The notes below the pieces were generated by a model. It was not told the DNA's origin, searched no databases, and saw only the letters and a program-made list of their open reading frames with translations. Position numbers and translations under genes: made by a program. Below are positions 34,500 to 45,654 of a stretch of DNA of 64,000 bases, in pieces (position 1 is the stretch's first letter; each line of letters begins with the position of its first letter). This stretch comes from Anas platyrhynchos (taxonomy: Eukaryota; Chordata; Aves; Anseriformes; Anatidae), in assembly GCF_047663525.1 (NCBI RefSeq), contig NC_092587.1, positions 195,793,501-195,857,500 of the forward strand, read 5' to 3'.

Positions 34500-35043
34500 A
34501 ATACAGAACCACAGAACTGAAGGGGTCGGAAGGGGCCTCCAGAGCTCATCGGGTCCACCCCCCCTGCCAACGCAGGTTCCTCAGAGCAGGCTGCCCAGGG
34601 AGGCGTCCAGACAGGCCTTGAATCTCTCCACAGAAGGAGACCCCACAGCCTCCCTGGGCAGCCTGTCCCGGTGCTCCGTCACCCTCACTGTGAAGAAATT
34701 CTTTGCATGTTGGTGCAGAACTGCCTGGGCTCCATCTTGTGGCCACTGCCCCTTGTCCTGTCCCCAGAAACCGCTGAAAAGAGGTTGGCCAAACCCCTCT
34801 GTCCCCCACACCTCAGGTATTTATACACGTTGATGAGATCCCCTCTCAGCCTTATCTTCTCCAGGCTGACCAGCCCCAGGTCTCTCAGCCTCTCCTCACA
34901 GGGAAGCTGCTCCAGGCCCCGTATCATCTTTGTGGCCCTCTGCTGGACTCTTTCCCTGTCTTTTTTGTACCGGGGAGCCCAGAACTGGACACAGCACTCC
35001 AGGGAAGGCCTGACCAGGGCAGAGTAGAGGGGGAGGATCAATA
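34500..35043 (-). mobile_element. CR1 LINE 3' portion with RT-ORF remnant (antisense)
   Basis: This is the longest CR1 copy here. The - strand frame 34685-35041 stays open for 118 codons and reads as the C-terminal part of the CR1 ORF2 product ([45 protein letters not shown]-like block, [11 protein letters not shown]). The 3' UTR then continues to 34500, ending near the antisense ccacagaactgaagg. It is 5' truncated and so not mobile, but relatively young to have kept the frame. Confidence 0.95.
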
Positions 35044-35080
35044 CAGCACAGTGATGTTGAAAAAATCCATTGAAAACATT

Positions 35081-35086
35081 TTTATT
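35081..35086 (-). promoter_or_regulatory. ENDOD1: Candidate distal polyadenylation signal of ENDOD1
   Basis: AATAAA on the - strand lies in an AT-rich stretch that stands out from the GC-rich surroundings, with a T-rich downstream element. It is immediately followed by the CR1 copy at 34500-35043. Confidence 0.45.
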
Positions 35087-37193
35087 AGATTTAAACTAAA
35101 CCCCGTTGTTTTATGTATATATACTGAAAAAGAAAAACAAAGCAAGAAAGGCGTAATTTTTGCAGAAAGGGGCTTTTCTGTAAGAACAGAAGAAGCTCAG
35201 GCAGAGAAATCCCTACCAGCTCTAATTAATAGACCTGGGTGCAAATTACCACTGCCATGGAGGAGCAGAACCCCACTGCCATGCCCCGGGGTGCCAAGCT
35301 CAGTGCCCAGCGTCTGCAGCTGCCCACAGCTGATGGGGAAAGAGAAAAACTTCGAATACTGAGGGAAATAAAGGACAGCCACCAGGTTCTCAGACACATC
35401 CCGACTCACACAAGCCAGGCCAACGTGACCTTCCCTCCTGTACCCTGTGGGGTCTGCAGCAAGGGGCACCTCAAAGGTCTCCATGGTTCGGCCAAGTCCC
35501 CTCAGCCACCAGCCCCAAACTGAGCTTCACAGCCCGCAGCAAATGGTCACAATTTCAGTACTTTTGGAAGGAAAACATTCTTTTTTTCACACTTAAAAGT
35601 GGAAGAAAATGAGACAGAAGGTAAGGCGGGCACCGCTCTGGGATGGAAACAGCCCTGTTCACGTGCCGGGCTTGCCTTTAGGCAGGAGAAAGTGCTGAAC
35701 ATCCACGTCTACACCTCAAATCCACACCGTGCACTGCTCTTGGATGTTTCTGGTCCTTCTTCCAAGCTGGACCTGAAACGCCTTTTCCACTAGAAAAGAC
35801 AAATTGCTGTGAAAATTAAAAAAAAAAATAATCCTGTTTGATAAATCATCCCTCTCTGACAATCTATTTCCCTGGAGATCTTCCAGCCGGCTGCAATGCT
35901 AACACCACTGGGGAACCCGCAGGCCTTTCTGCTTGGCTGGAAAACGCCGCTTCTGCTGAAATCAACGGCAGATGTCACCCGGTGCGAGGCACGTTCCCGA
36001 ATCGAAGCGGGTTCAAGGCTGTGCGGAGGGGAGAAATGAGGACGTGCCCCCGCAGGGTATCGCGGTCACGCACACCGCAGGCACACCTTGAGTTTTGTGC
36101 TGCCAGGAAATCCTTCCTGGCTAAGCAAGTTGCTCGTGTAGGTATTTCCTGATACCTTCCTCATCTGCTGGCGCTGCCTAAGCTGGAGGGAGGACTCGGG
36201 AACGAGCAGGGCTCGGCTCCCTGCTCAGATGCAGCAGCCCCTGTCTGCAGAGAGGAGCAGCTCCAAAACGTAAAATGGCACCAAAAAGGGATTGGGAGGA
36301 CCTGAGCCCGGGGCTGGGGGCTGTGAGTGGTGCTGCCGGGGCTGCTGTGCTTGTAGGGCACGGCTGGTTTCTCTGGGCCCAACCCCAGAGGGAAGATAAC
36401 TGCGATAAGGGATGCCTCGATGTGCGCAGAAGCTCCTGTGCTGAAGGGCTGGGTGGGCTGGTTGAGGGGAGATCAGTACATATCACCTTCCCCATCCTGT
36501 GGGTGACTCCCAGCCCGTAATCATCCCATAAAGATAAGGAGGGGCAGCCCTTCCCCTGCTGGGTCACCCGTGGCTGAGGGCTCCCCTCCCATGTGCTGAG
36601 AGGTGCCCGCACCTTACTCACCCCTGGTGGTTTGTAGTTGGTGGAGGAGAGCAGCTGCTCCTAGGGGTAACAGGTCTTCTTCTAAACATCTGCTTGTATC
36701 CAGCAGCATCCCACAAGAGTGAATTTCTCCCTGCCAGCCGCAAAGCAGCCAAGGTGACCTGCCCGGGTGCAGCCACTGAGGACCGGTCTCCCCCTTTTCC
36801 TCTTCTGCCTCAAGCCCCAGCCAACGTGGGCTCAGGGAGCCGCTCTCCACGCAGATCCTGCCCCCGTTCCTGCACACAGAAACCTCCTTCCCTGCTCCCG
36901 TCCTGCCCCACCTCACCCAGGCTGTCTGAGCACACACCTCCTTTGGCACATAGGGAGCGAAACGTGTCTGCTGCAACCCCCAGCTCCTACCTGCGTACTC
37001 TAATAAATGCGCTTTTGAAAATGCAAAGGTGTTTTCAAAGCAGAAAAGGGCCATTAATATCAGGTGTCAGGCCTTAACAAAGAGCGACTATGCTGCTCTT
37101 ACTTCCCTGATTAGCCGGAGCTCGCTGGGCTGCATTATCTTGTTTGCAGCTGGGACAGAAACGTGATACCAGCCCTCCTTTGGAAAAGTAACT

Positions 37194-37199
37194 TTTATT
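37194..37199 (-). promoter_or_regulatory. ENDOD1: Candidate proximal polyadenylation signal of ENDOD1
   Basis: tttatt on the + strand reads AATAAA on the ENDOD1 strand, 1.7 kb past the stop. It is the first canonical signal met after the coding region. Confidence 0.45.
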
Positions 37200-37759
37200 T
37201 TGTTAAAGCCATACATTTCCTAGGACAGAGTAAAGCTCACAAGCCATAAATCATGCCCAGATAAGAATGATCTGAAGCCATGGTCTGCAGCAGGATGTTG
37301 CTTGTTCTGTAACAATTACTGGGTGTTTCAGGCAGATTTCCCATGGCCTGCTCAGACATGCAGCAGAGAAGAAAAACGACCTGTGCTGGTTAGGGTTCGT
37401 CACGGCTGCAATCCGAGCGTGTTCAGACCCTTTTAACAGCCCCACGTCTGCCCAGCTTGGGTTGTGTTTGCCTGCTAGATGCAGAGGTAGGTCTGGATGC
37501 AAGGCAGGCGGCTGCCTCTCTGCTGGGAGCAGCGACCGTGCCCCTTGGATCCAAATCCCTCTGCTGACAGCTTGAGGACGAAGGAGGGGTTTGCCAAATG
37601 TTGCTGACTTCACCTGATCAGGCCCTGATGAGCACAAAAAGTTGCCTTTCCCCATGAAGAAAGCCAGCTGGGAGGCCACCCTTCCCCCCCCACGAAGCAC
37701 CTCTCACACGGGGTGCTTGGTGGGGGCAATGACGAGTTGTCCCCTGTCCCCAGCCACCT

Positions 37760-37861
37760 TAGGGGGGAGAAATCCTTCACTCAGAGGGTGGCACAGAGAA
37801 GCTGTGGGTGCCCCATCCCTGGAGGTGTTCAGGGCCAGGCTGGATGGGGCTTTGGGCAACA
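37760..37861 (+). mobile_element. CR1 LINE 3' fragment (sense)
   Basis: Contains agaaatccttcactcagagg, gtggcacagagaagctgtgg, gtgccccatccctggaggtg and ttcagggccaggctggatgg, a standard CR1 3' UTR order on the + strand. It lies inside the presumed ENDOD1 3' UTR, opposite to that gene's transcript. Confidence 0.88.
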
Positions 37862-38912
37862 AGCAGCAAAACTCCCCCCGTGCTCCCTGCTCATCTCCTG
37901 TCCCCTGCTCCCCAGGTGCCTTTTGGTAAGGACACCACCGAGCCAGACCAGTAAGAAAGGCACAGCCACTTTCCTTCTGTCCTGCAGAAAAGCATGGGAG
38001 GGTCACTTTCTGCAGTGAGCTGGGCTTTCCCAACTCGCCTGAGGAGGATGGCCACATTTCCAATTCCCCGCCTGGGCACAATCCTGCAGCACAGAGGTGT
38101 TGGGTGTTGGAGGAACAGGGGCAGGACAGGCTGGTCACTGGCAGATGGGGGTGTCTCAAAGCCCAAATCATGACCCACGAGGTTCTACCAGGCTTTGGAG
38201 CCCACCAGCCAGGGCGAGGAATTGGGGCTGAGGTCCTCAGTGCTCCCCAGGGAGCGAGGAACAGCCCAGGGAAAGTGAGCTTGGCATGGCGAAGGGGAAA
38301 TGCTTTCCCCCTGCAGGAAAGAACTAGAAGCTGGTGCTTCCTCACAGCCAGATCCGCTTGGTTTCAGCTGCCTTGAAGGAGCTACGAGGCACACCCAGCC
38401 AAATTCCTCCTTGGGCTCCACCAGCAGGTCCCAGAGAAGCGAGCAGTGCGGCCAGCAGCAGGACCCGGCCCCATTCCCTCCCCGCTGCCCAGCCCCTAAG
38501 CCTTGCACCTTGCCCTCCTTTTCCCTTCTCCAGCTTTCAGAAACTGAATCCCTCCCCAGAGGAGCACCTCCACCCCATGGGATGTGCTGCTGCAGGGTGC
38601 AGAGGTCCCGGTGCCCTCTCAGTGGGAAGGAAACAGCTTAGAGAGCATCCCCAGAGCTTGGTATCTGCAGATCACAGAAAGTTTGTGACCCGCACCGACA
38701 GGATCCCAGTGCTTTAAAATAGACAGAGTTTGAGTCGCAGCGGTGGTGTCCCCTGACAAAGTTACCTCGGCCCTCCCTGTTACTCCCCCCGCTTGGTTCA
38801 TTATTATTAACGTCGCTACAATAAATACCAGAACGAAACGGACTGCGTTTGGCCACCTATCCTAGAGCTCCTCATCCACTTCACGTCTTTGCAGCCTTGG
38901 TTTCTCTCCCTG

Positions 38913-40046
38913 TCAGTCACCGGAGGAGACTTTAGGGACAAACCGCTTGGCTATGTGGCTGGCCACGTAATAAAAGCCGTGCAGGAGGGTGGCAGTGGCA
39001 TCAACGGCCAGCGAGAAGGTGCCACCGATCCCAGAGGCCAGGTCCTTGAGGACAGAGGGGATGGCACAGATGGAGTGGTAGGGGAAAGCAGCGAGGTGGA
39101 GGACGAACCCCACGGGGATGCGCAGGATCCTGTAGGTGAGGAACGCCACGTCTTGGACGATTTCCAGGAAGCCCAGGGAGATGTTGGCAACAACCCTCCC
39201 CAGGTCGTAGGGGATGCTGATGAGCACCATGCTGATGGCCTGCAGGTAGGACACCACCCCGCTCCACAGGCTGGAGGCTCCGTCCAGGATTGTGCTGCCC
39301 ACCCGCTTGATGACAAGCCACAGGAAGTAAAATGTGAACTTCACCAGCTCCACCAGCAGGTAGATGAGGAGCTCCAGGAGTTTGATGAAGGGGGTGGCGA
39401 TGATGCCAGCCACTTTTCTCACCAAGCCGCTCTCCTTGGACTCCTGGCTGTCGTTTGTTCCCACTTGTCCCCCGGCCCGGATCTGGCCGACGGCTTGCAG
39501 TATCGCTTCCACTTTCTCCTTGTTTTTGCTGTCTCCTCCACAGCTGCCCTTGAAGAGCTCGATCCCTGCCAGGAGCTGCTCCTCCAGCTCGCCCACTGTC
39601 AGGTCTGCCAGGCTGTTTTCATCGCTGGTCTTTTTCACCAGCCCTAAGGACCACCCCTCTGCAGCATCACAGCACGCCGCCAGCCACAGCACCTCGGGCA
39701 CCGACACCTTGCCCTTGACACGGACGCTGGAAGGAATCGCGCCCGCGAGGAGATACAGGTGGTCCTTGCTGGGGCAGTGAGGGGCCAGGGCTTGCTCCAC
39801 CACCCTCCCGACGTCCCTGTGCCAGGTTTTGCTCAGAGATGGACTCAGGGGGACGGCGTTCGTCAGCGTGTAGGTGGCCGTCTGGAAGTCTTCCTCGTTG
39901 AGCAGGCTGGGGTTCAGCAGCCCCCGCTCGTAGCCAGAGCCCATGTAGTCTGAGGTCAGGGCTTGGTTGGCACCCAGGTTGGCCACCGTGCCGACGAGAT
40001 CAGCCTCGAGCACCATCTCCTGCTGGTCGTTGTCTGGGTCATCCAC
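38913..40046 (-). CDS. ENDOD1: ENDOD1 terminal coding exon 2
   Basis: This exon has 377 codons and a stop. The acceptor reads tttcag on the - strand immediately before GTG (Val), so the exon begins [20 protein letters not shown] and ends [11 protein letters not shown]. It carries most of the nuclease-like domain, a Ser/Lys/Glu-rich linker (exon residues about 170-210) and the hydrophobic C-terminal half. Long antisense frames across it are composition shadows. Confidence 0.96.
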   Translation of the reverse strand: MDDPDNDQQEMVLEADLVGTVANLGANQALTSDYMGSGYERGLLNPSLLNEEDFQTATYTLTNAVPLSPSLSKTWHRDVGRVVEQALAPHCPSKDHLYLLAGAIPSSVRVKGKVSVPEVLWLAACCDAAEGWSLGLVKKTSDENSLADLTVGELEEQLLAGIELFKGSCGGDSKNKEKVEAILQAVGQIRAGGQVGTNDSQESKESGLVRKVAGIIATPFIKLLELLIYLLVELVKFTFYFLWLVIKRVGSTILDGASSLWSGVVSYLQAISMVLISIPYDLGRVVANISLGFLEIVQDVAFLTYRILRIPVGFVLHLAAFPYHSICAIPSVLKDLASGIGGTFSLAVDATATLLHGFYYVASHIAKRFVPKVSSGD

Positions 40047-43000
40047 CTGAAATGGCAGAGAAGGGTTAGTGTGTACAATTGCCTTCCTAAAAAAGCTAAA
40101 ATGAGCCTCAAAGTGTATTTTTCATGAGGGCTGCTACTCCACGCTACGGATCACACCCTGAGGTCCACAATCCTTAATTCTAACAAGCAACCTGGAGTCT
40201 CTGAACCATCAAATCTAAGCAATGAAGGAAAAAATCCATGAGGTGTAGGATGCCTGGAGAAGGCATTTACCTCTCTGCGCTCACAGAATAGGTGGGACAC
40301 AGTGGCAGGTGACCTGAATTTCACTGCCTTGACCGCAGACGTGCCAGCGAGCTCGGGGCTTGTCATTAGCAGTCTGAACCTCGTCTTTAATGACCTCCCA
40401 GCATCGTGTGGGCGAGGACGCTGTCACCGCAGGTCCTCGGTGGAATCCGTGCTATGTGCTCATGTCTGTCCTTCCCACCCTCCCGACCCCCAGGCGGTAA
40501 CAACCCCTCCTGGCGCCTCGCACGCAGCCGGGCCAGGAGGTAATAAGCGGTGGGAGTAGAAGATTTGGGGCACTGCCGTGTGCTCAGGGCTTTCTCAGGT
40601 GGCCGCAGCTCTGCCTGCTCCTTAGTCACTCCTTTTGACACGGCAGCCTCTCCAAATTGTCATTTTCTTCCCCAGATTAGAGGGTGAGCATGCTGGCAGC
40701 AACTCAGGGGTGGCAGGCGGGCTCCGGCAGTCACCGCCTCGTGTTGTCTCTGTTTCTGCTCCCAACATCGTGCTGGCCCGATTACATTGCTCTCTTGGCT
40801 CCTGCGTGCAGTTCACTGCACTACATCATACACATTTTGGAGACGTATAGGGCAAAGGGTTCCTATTCTACCCTGAATCAGCCCCATCATCCTGCCTGGT
40901 CCCTTGGCTTTCCTGCAACCAGACAGATGTCCACTACTTATGTGCTTTAAACTTACATGGAGCTGGCATTGCCTCAGTGCCACAGCTCCTGCCTCACCTC
41001 CCCTGCGCTTGGTGTAGGCAGCTATCCATCCCATCCATCCTCCTCGCCGTACAAACTGTGCTTTGGATGCTTCTCGCCTCAGGCAAGCCCCTGCAGGCTG
41101 GCCCCAGGGCTGTCCCCACAGCAGTGCCAACACAAACCGTGTCAGCGGGCTGCATTTCCCCCGGCTGCCTGCTAGGAGGGTTCTTGCTTCATTTTGAACC
41201 TGCTTCGGGACTGGGAGGCTTCCTACGTGCGGAGGCACAAGTCTTAATTTCCTCTGAAGGCAACACTTAGCAAGACTTCTGCCTTGCTCCACAGCCCTTG
41301 CTCAGACACCCTGAGCTCACCCTAAAGCTTCTGGGCTGCAGCTGGCCAGGAGTTTTGAGAGCTGAGACACCCAGCTCTGCCTCCTCGCAGGGATTCCCAG
41401 CCTGCGAGCAGCAGACGGCGTAGACTTGACTTTATGAGCTGATGCATGCATTCCTGGAGGTGCCTATCAAGCAAATATGTGGCCGGTTACCTGTTTGGCT
41501 GCGGGGATTTGCACATACCGCCGGGATTGTTTGGGCGCAGTTAGGAAAGAACACCAGAAATGTGGCTGTGTGCATGCGTGAGGCCCTGACATCACCGAGC
41601 GCCGGTGCTTACAATAACTCCCGGTGTGGTTTGTAATCACTCACACACTGCTGAGTGCTTCGTGCCTCCTGTAACTCAGCCCCAAAGGCAGGCTGGCTCC
41701 TGCGCTGTGTCTGACCTGCACACAGGCTGCCTCTCCTCGCTGCCCCAAAAAACCTTTGGGTTGTGTCGCAGCAAGAGCAGATCTGTGTCCATGGCTGCAA
41801 TCCACCTGCTGAAATACCCTGCGATGGCTCGGGGCAAGATCCAAGCAGACAGGCAAACACCTCATTCCCAGGGGGATTTAAAAATAAATTATGCATCCAA
41901 GCAGCTGTGCAGGATGGAGTCCAAGCACCTATCAATATTAAATGGGTTTCGTACAGTGGGGGTTGCCATTTTGCAGAAGGGGGTGAACCTGAGGCTGAGG
42001 TGTGTATTGCAGGAAGCTCATGGGTGGTTCCAGGAGCACCAGCTTCTCTCCATGGTCTACCAAAGCTGAGAGGAAAGCCCAGATGTAGCTATGGCTGAGG
42101 GATGCAAATCCCACCTTGCTCCTCTGGCTGATGGAAATCATCCATCAGATGGAAATACAAGGCGACTCACCCAGCCTGTCCTATCTTAGGAGAGGAAAAG
42201 CAACTCCTGTGTTCTCCATCTCTCTCAAGCCAAGACTCTGACCAAACTACAGGCTTTCAGACGACCAAAACATGACAAGGTGAAAGCCACCATAGTGGTT
42301 TGCTCTTAACCCTAACAAGTCAGCAATAGAGCAGGTTTGGGGACCAAAGCCTGGGGGCTTCCCATCAGTGTCCTGCCCATCAGGACACTCCTGGCCTCTC
42401 ATTTTTTATCAGTCCTGGTTCCTGGATTAATTCACATTTTCCAGCCGCCAATCAGCACTGGGTGTAGCTGACATTCCTCTTATTTCTCACCCGATGACTA
42501 CCTCGCTGCCACATTTGGCATTTGTTTCTGGTGCATGCATTCCTGAGGAGGTAGGTATACAGAGAGCGAGACAGTGCCCTCACAGCACAGATCATGATCT
42601 GTTATAAAAACAACAAAAAAAAAAAAGCACATGACAACCCTGAGTCACGCACCAGCGTGCAGAGAGCATTTTTATAGTGATTTCCTCCTGCCTGCTGTAT
42701 CTCTGCATGTGGGTGTGCATGCACACAGAAGTAAGTGCATGCCTCTGCACAGTTCAGCCTGTTTGTACCTGGCTATCCCTGTCCCAGCAAGGAAGTTATG
42801 CAGAAAACAGACAGTGTAATCTCTCAGGGCCTTGATACAGAGCCCGTGTTGTGAAGAGCTCCCTTTAGGGGTTTCATTACCTGGCTTAGCCTTGATAGGA
42901 ATACACACAATAGGTACAAAATCTGTTCTCTGCTTTCCCCTCCTGCATCAGTGTGGACCTGAGCCTTGCTGCACACCTAAGGCACGGTCCCTCTGAGACA

Positions 43001-45654
43001 GAAAGCACACAAGAGCCCTGTCCCACCAGCTGACAGCCTTGCCCCAGCCTTCCTTTCTCCCCCCCAGCCTTACCTGGGGCAGTCTGCAGCCCCATCAGGC
43101 CTTCAGCACTGAGTTAGCAAGGGATGAGTTCTCCACTACATGCTGTTGATCAAAACCACCACGAAACTGGCTCCAGTGGGGGATTTGGGCAGGCAGGAGG
43201 GAGATGATCTTTGCTCTGTGCTCCCTCTTCCCCCAGGAGTGCCACCTGATGTGGCACAGGGGCTTTCAGGCACAGGGCTCAGCGATGTCCCCATCCACAG
43301 TGCAGCCTCCTCCAAGCTGCCCATACCAGGATCTTTCCTTAGCTGTCCCCTTCACCATGGTCCAGGACCACATCTGGTTTCACTTGGTGAGGCTCCTTTC
43401 GCCTGGAGCTCACTGGTCCCCAGTACAGATCTACATCTTAATCAGCAGTCAGACAAGGGAAAATGTGGAGCATCCCTTCAAAGGTGTGCCATGCTGTCAG
43501 CTAAAGGATGCTTTTGAGTCAAAAAAGAACAAAACAAGCAAAAAAAAAATACTCAGAAAACATCAGTCAAAGGAGGAAAGAGGGAGGTGAGAGAGTCCAG
43601 GAGATTTTTTTTCTGTTTAGCAGAGGTGAGAGCATCTTGCTCCAAGGAAGAGAGGTTCTCAAAGCTCCCAGCTATCCCACACTGTCACCAACCAGCACAG
43701 CCGAGTGTCAGCTAGGAACAACCTGTCCCCACAGCATACCACAGGGCTTCACTGGAGGGAAGCCACAGAAAATCAAGGTAGAATCATCTTATTTCAGTTT
43801 AAAGCCATTCCCCCTTGTCCTATCACCACATCCCCTGACAAAGAGTCCCTCCCCAGCTGTCCTGTAGCCCCCTTTAGGTACTGGCAGGCTGCTGTGAGGT
43901 CTCCCTGGAGCCTTCTCTTCTCCAGGCTGAACAACCCCAGCTCCCTCAGCCTGCCTTCATGGGATGTAGAGCTGAGAATTTTTTTTCTGGGGCTGAGGTG
44001 AGTTTCTGAGGCAGGACACACAAGGTTTGGGGCTCAGGAGCGTTATCAGGGACAACCACGAGGTGGTCAAGGCATGAGGGCCGGGTGACCGGGACGAAGG
44101 GAGGTGCTGCAGAAGTGGGCAGGGAAGGTGAGGGGCCCACCAGGGCGGTGAGTCAGGCCGTGAGGAGCAGGAGGAGGCATGGCGGCCAGAGGTGGTGACG
44201 GGCCTCAAGGACGCCATCTTGGCCGCCTTGCCTCTATGCCCTCGCTCTGACAGCAGGTGCTCGCTCTGCTAGGTGCAATTTGTGCTCTCAAAACTCCTCG
44301 CCCTTCCTCACCTCTATAGCAGCAGCCTGCTAAAAGCTGTCCTCTGTCCCAAAAGGGCAAGAGGACACCTCTCACAGGCACCCATGCGATGGAAGGAGAG
44401 CACCTCAGCCTAGCCCTGAGAACACAGCCAGGCTGAGGTGAGGACAGGGACACCTCCGGCTCTCAATATCCCCTTCCCAAATTCTCCCATCACCCAAAAG
44501 GGGGCCACCAGTATGACAGCCACTCTTCTGGGACAAGGGGGAATGGCTTTAAACTTCATCCTGCCTGCACACAGCGCCCACACCCCAGCACCCAGCTCCA
44601 GCACCCTGCCCTCACCCTGCGCCTGCCTCAGCTCTGAGATCAGCAGAGCAAAGGTGGCTACAAAATGATCACTGCTGGAAATTTAGGGAAAAAAACAGTT
44701 AAGGAAGAGTTAAGGTGAGGCATACTTGTTGTCATAGGGCACTAGCAACTTTTTAAGGATTCCTTTTCAATATAACAGACTCATGGAGCTGCTGAAACAT
44801 GGTGGATGTCAGGGGAGCGAACCCCACCGAGGCTGCAGCAGCACTCAGGTTGCACCACACACCTGGCTGCGGGACACGGCACCTCCCTTCCCCGCCCAAA
44901 CCTGCAGCCGGGGCACGCTGTAACACTGCGAGTCAAGGTGGTGAGCCACGAGCACACACTTTGTCCATGCCGTGAGGCTGAACAGCTCTTATCAGGGCTG
45001 GCAGCAGGGCAAACTCCAGCTTGGCGCTGAGATGTTTCACCCCGTCATCCACCGGCAGTGTCATTTGGGATATCTAGTGCAGGGGTGGCTTTCCTTGCCC
45101 CCACGCTGCGTTTCACACCCAAAAGCCTCCCAAAAGCTCTCCTGACAAGCTCTGTGGGACCAGGAACTGTTTGTTTGTCCAGTTCCAAGCACTAAAATAT
45201 CTCAGGTCTGCCCATGGGGAATTAATATCCAAAGGGGGGGGTCACAAAATCCATGGAGCTCCGGGATATTTTGTTAAAATCCTCCCCCCTGCTAACAGCT
45301 TCTCATCATGAAATGTGCCCAGAAAATATTTGATTTACAGCAAAGAAAACACTGACTTACCTGCGGCTCGACCAGCCAGCTTTCCTCCTCATTTTGGGCT
45401 GCTTTTGTGTATTTAAAAGCTGAATAAAGAGGGATTTTGTCCTTGGTACTGTAGAGGGTTGCGAAGCGCGGCTCCCTGTTGTACTGCTGACAGATTTTCA
45501 CGTGGAAGGGCTCGGTGAATCCTTCTGGTGGGACTTGTCCAGGGAAAAACACGTTGCACTCAGCAAAACCAGCCTCGTCCTCTCCCACGACTCTGCCCTG
45601 GGAAAAGCCGGGGAAAAGCGAGACGCAAAGCCAAAATAAAATCAGCGCCTTCAT
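38913..45654 (-). CDS. ENDOD1: Endonuclease domain-containing 1 protein, complete (two coding exons)
   Basis: The two exons at 45654-45361 and 40046-38913 join in phase 0 and give 475 residues (human about 500). Residues 1-20 ([20 protein letters not shown]) form a signal peptide. A DNA/RNA non-specific endonuclease-like domain follows (about residues 21-260: [35 protein letters not shown]). The DRGH-type motif of active nucleases is replaced by YERGLLNP at about 137-144, so the catalytic His is missing. Strongly hydrophobic stretches at about 310-345, 360-410 and 415-460 suggest membrane or re-entrant segments. The protein is secretory/membrane-associated and its substrate is not established from sequence. 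It is convergent with SESN3 and divergent from CWC15, as in other vertebrates. Confidence 0.95.
43785..43962 (-). mobile_element. CR1 LINE fragment (antisense)
   Basis: The + strand reads atttcagtttaaagccattc, ccccttgtcctatcaccaca, ctgctgtgaggtctccctgg, agccttctcttctccaggct and gaacaaccccagctccctca, the reverse complement of the CR1 RT-end/3' UTR. It lies within the ENDOD1 intron. Confidence 0.88.
44531..44554 (+). mobile_element. Short CR1-like fragment (sense)
   Basis: The stretch from ggacaagggg through ttaaac is near-complementary to the segment at about 43795-43820 in the antisense CR1 copy, and matches the sense CR1 landmark for this position. It is too short to delimit an element. Confidence 0.5.
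45361..45654 (-). CDS. ENDOD1: ENDOD1 coding exon 1 (signal peptide exon)
   Basis: This exon has 98 codons from ATG (45654-45652) to the donor at 45360 (gtaagt on the - strand). It encodes [37 protein letters not shown] and a stretch ending SWLVEPQ. This start is chosen because it puts a signal peptide at the N-terminus and has A at -3. An in-frame ATG 51 bases upstream (45705) would add 17 residues (MGPSPYPAQADSSRERT) that hide the signal peptide. An out-of-frame ATG at 45718 opens an overlapping upstream frame. Confidence 0.93.

Larger units (their letters stand above)
35070..38912 (-). other. ENDOD1: ENDOD1 3' untranslated region (inferred extent)
   Basis: No gene other than ENDOD1 is supported here. 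On the - strand, AATAAA signals lie at 37194-37199 and 35081-35086. Use of the first gives a 1.7-kb 3' UTR, and use of the second about 3.8 kb, in line with the long 3' UTR known for the human gene. A sense-oriented CR1 fragment (37760-37861) and GC-rich low-complexity sequence are included. The boundary is uncertain. Confidence 0.45.
40047..45360 (-). other. ENDOD1: ENDOD1 intron 1
   Basis: A 5.3-kb intron, GT (gtaagt) to AG (tttcag) on the - strand. It contains an antisense CR1 fragment at 43785-43962, a short sense CR1 match at 44531-44554, and a GC-rich CpG-containing patch at about 44.08-44.23 kb with two YY1-like words. The rest shows nothing recognisable. Confidence 0.9.

Noticed and set aside
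34685..35041. 118-codon RT-like frame considered as a gene
   Set aside because: It is the 3' end of a 5'-truncated CR1 ORF2, annotated as a mobile element instead.
37704..38345. 213-codon open frame on the - strand
   Set aside because: It runs through a CR1 fragment and resembles no protein. It is probably chance openness in GC-rich ENDOD1 3' UTR.
38889..39647. 252-codon open frame on the + strand
   Set aside because: It is the antisense shadow of the GC-rich ENDOD1 terminal exon. The protein is His/Gly/Glu-rich with no known domain.
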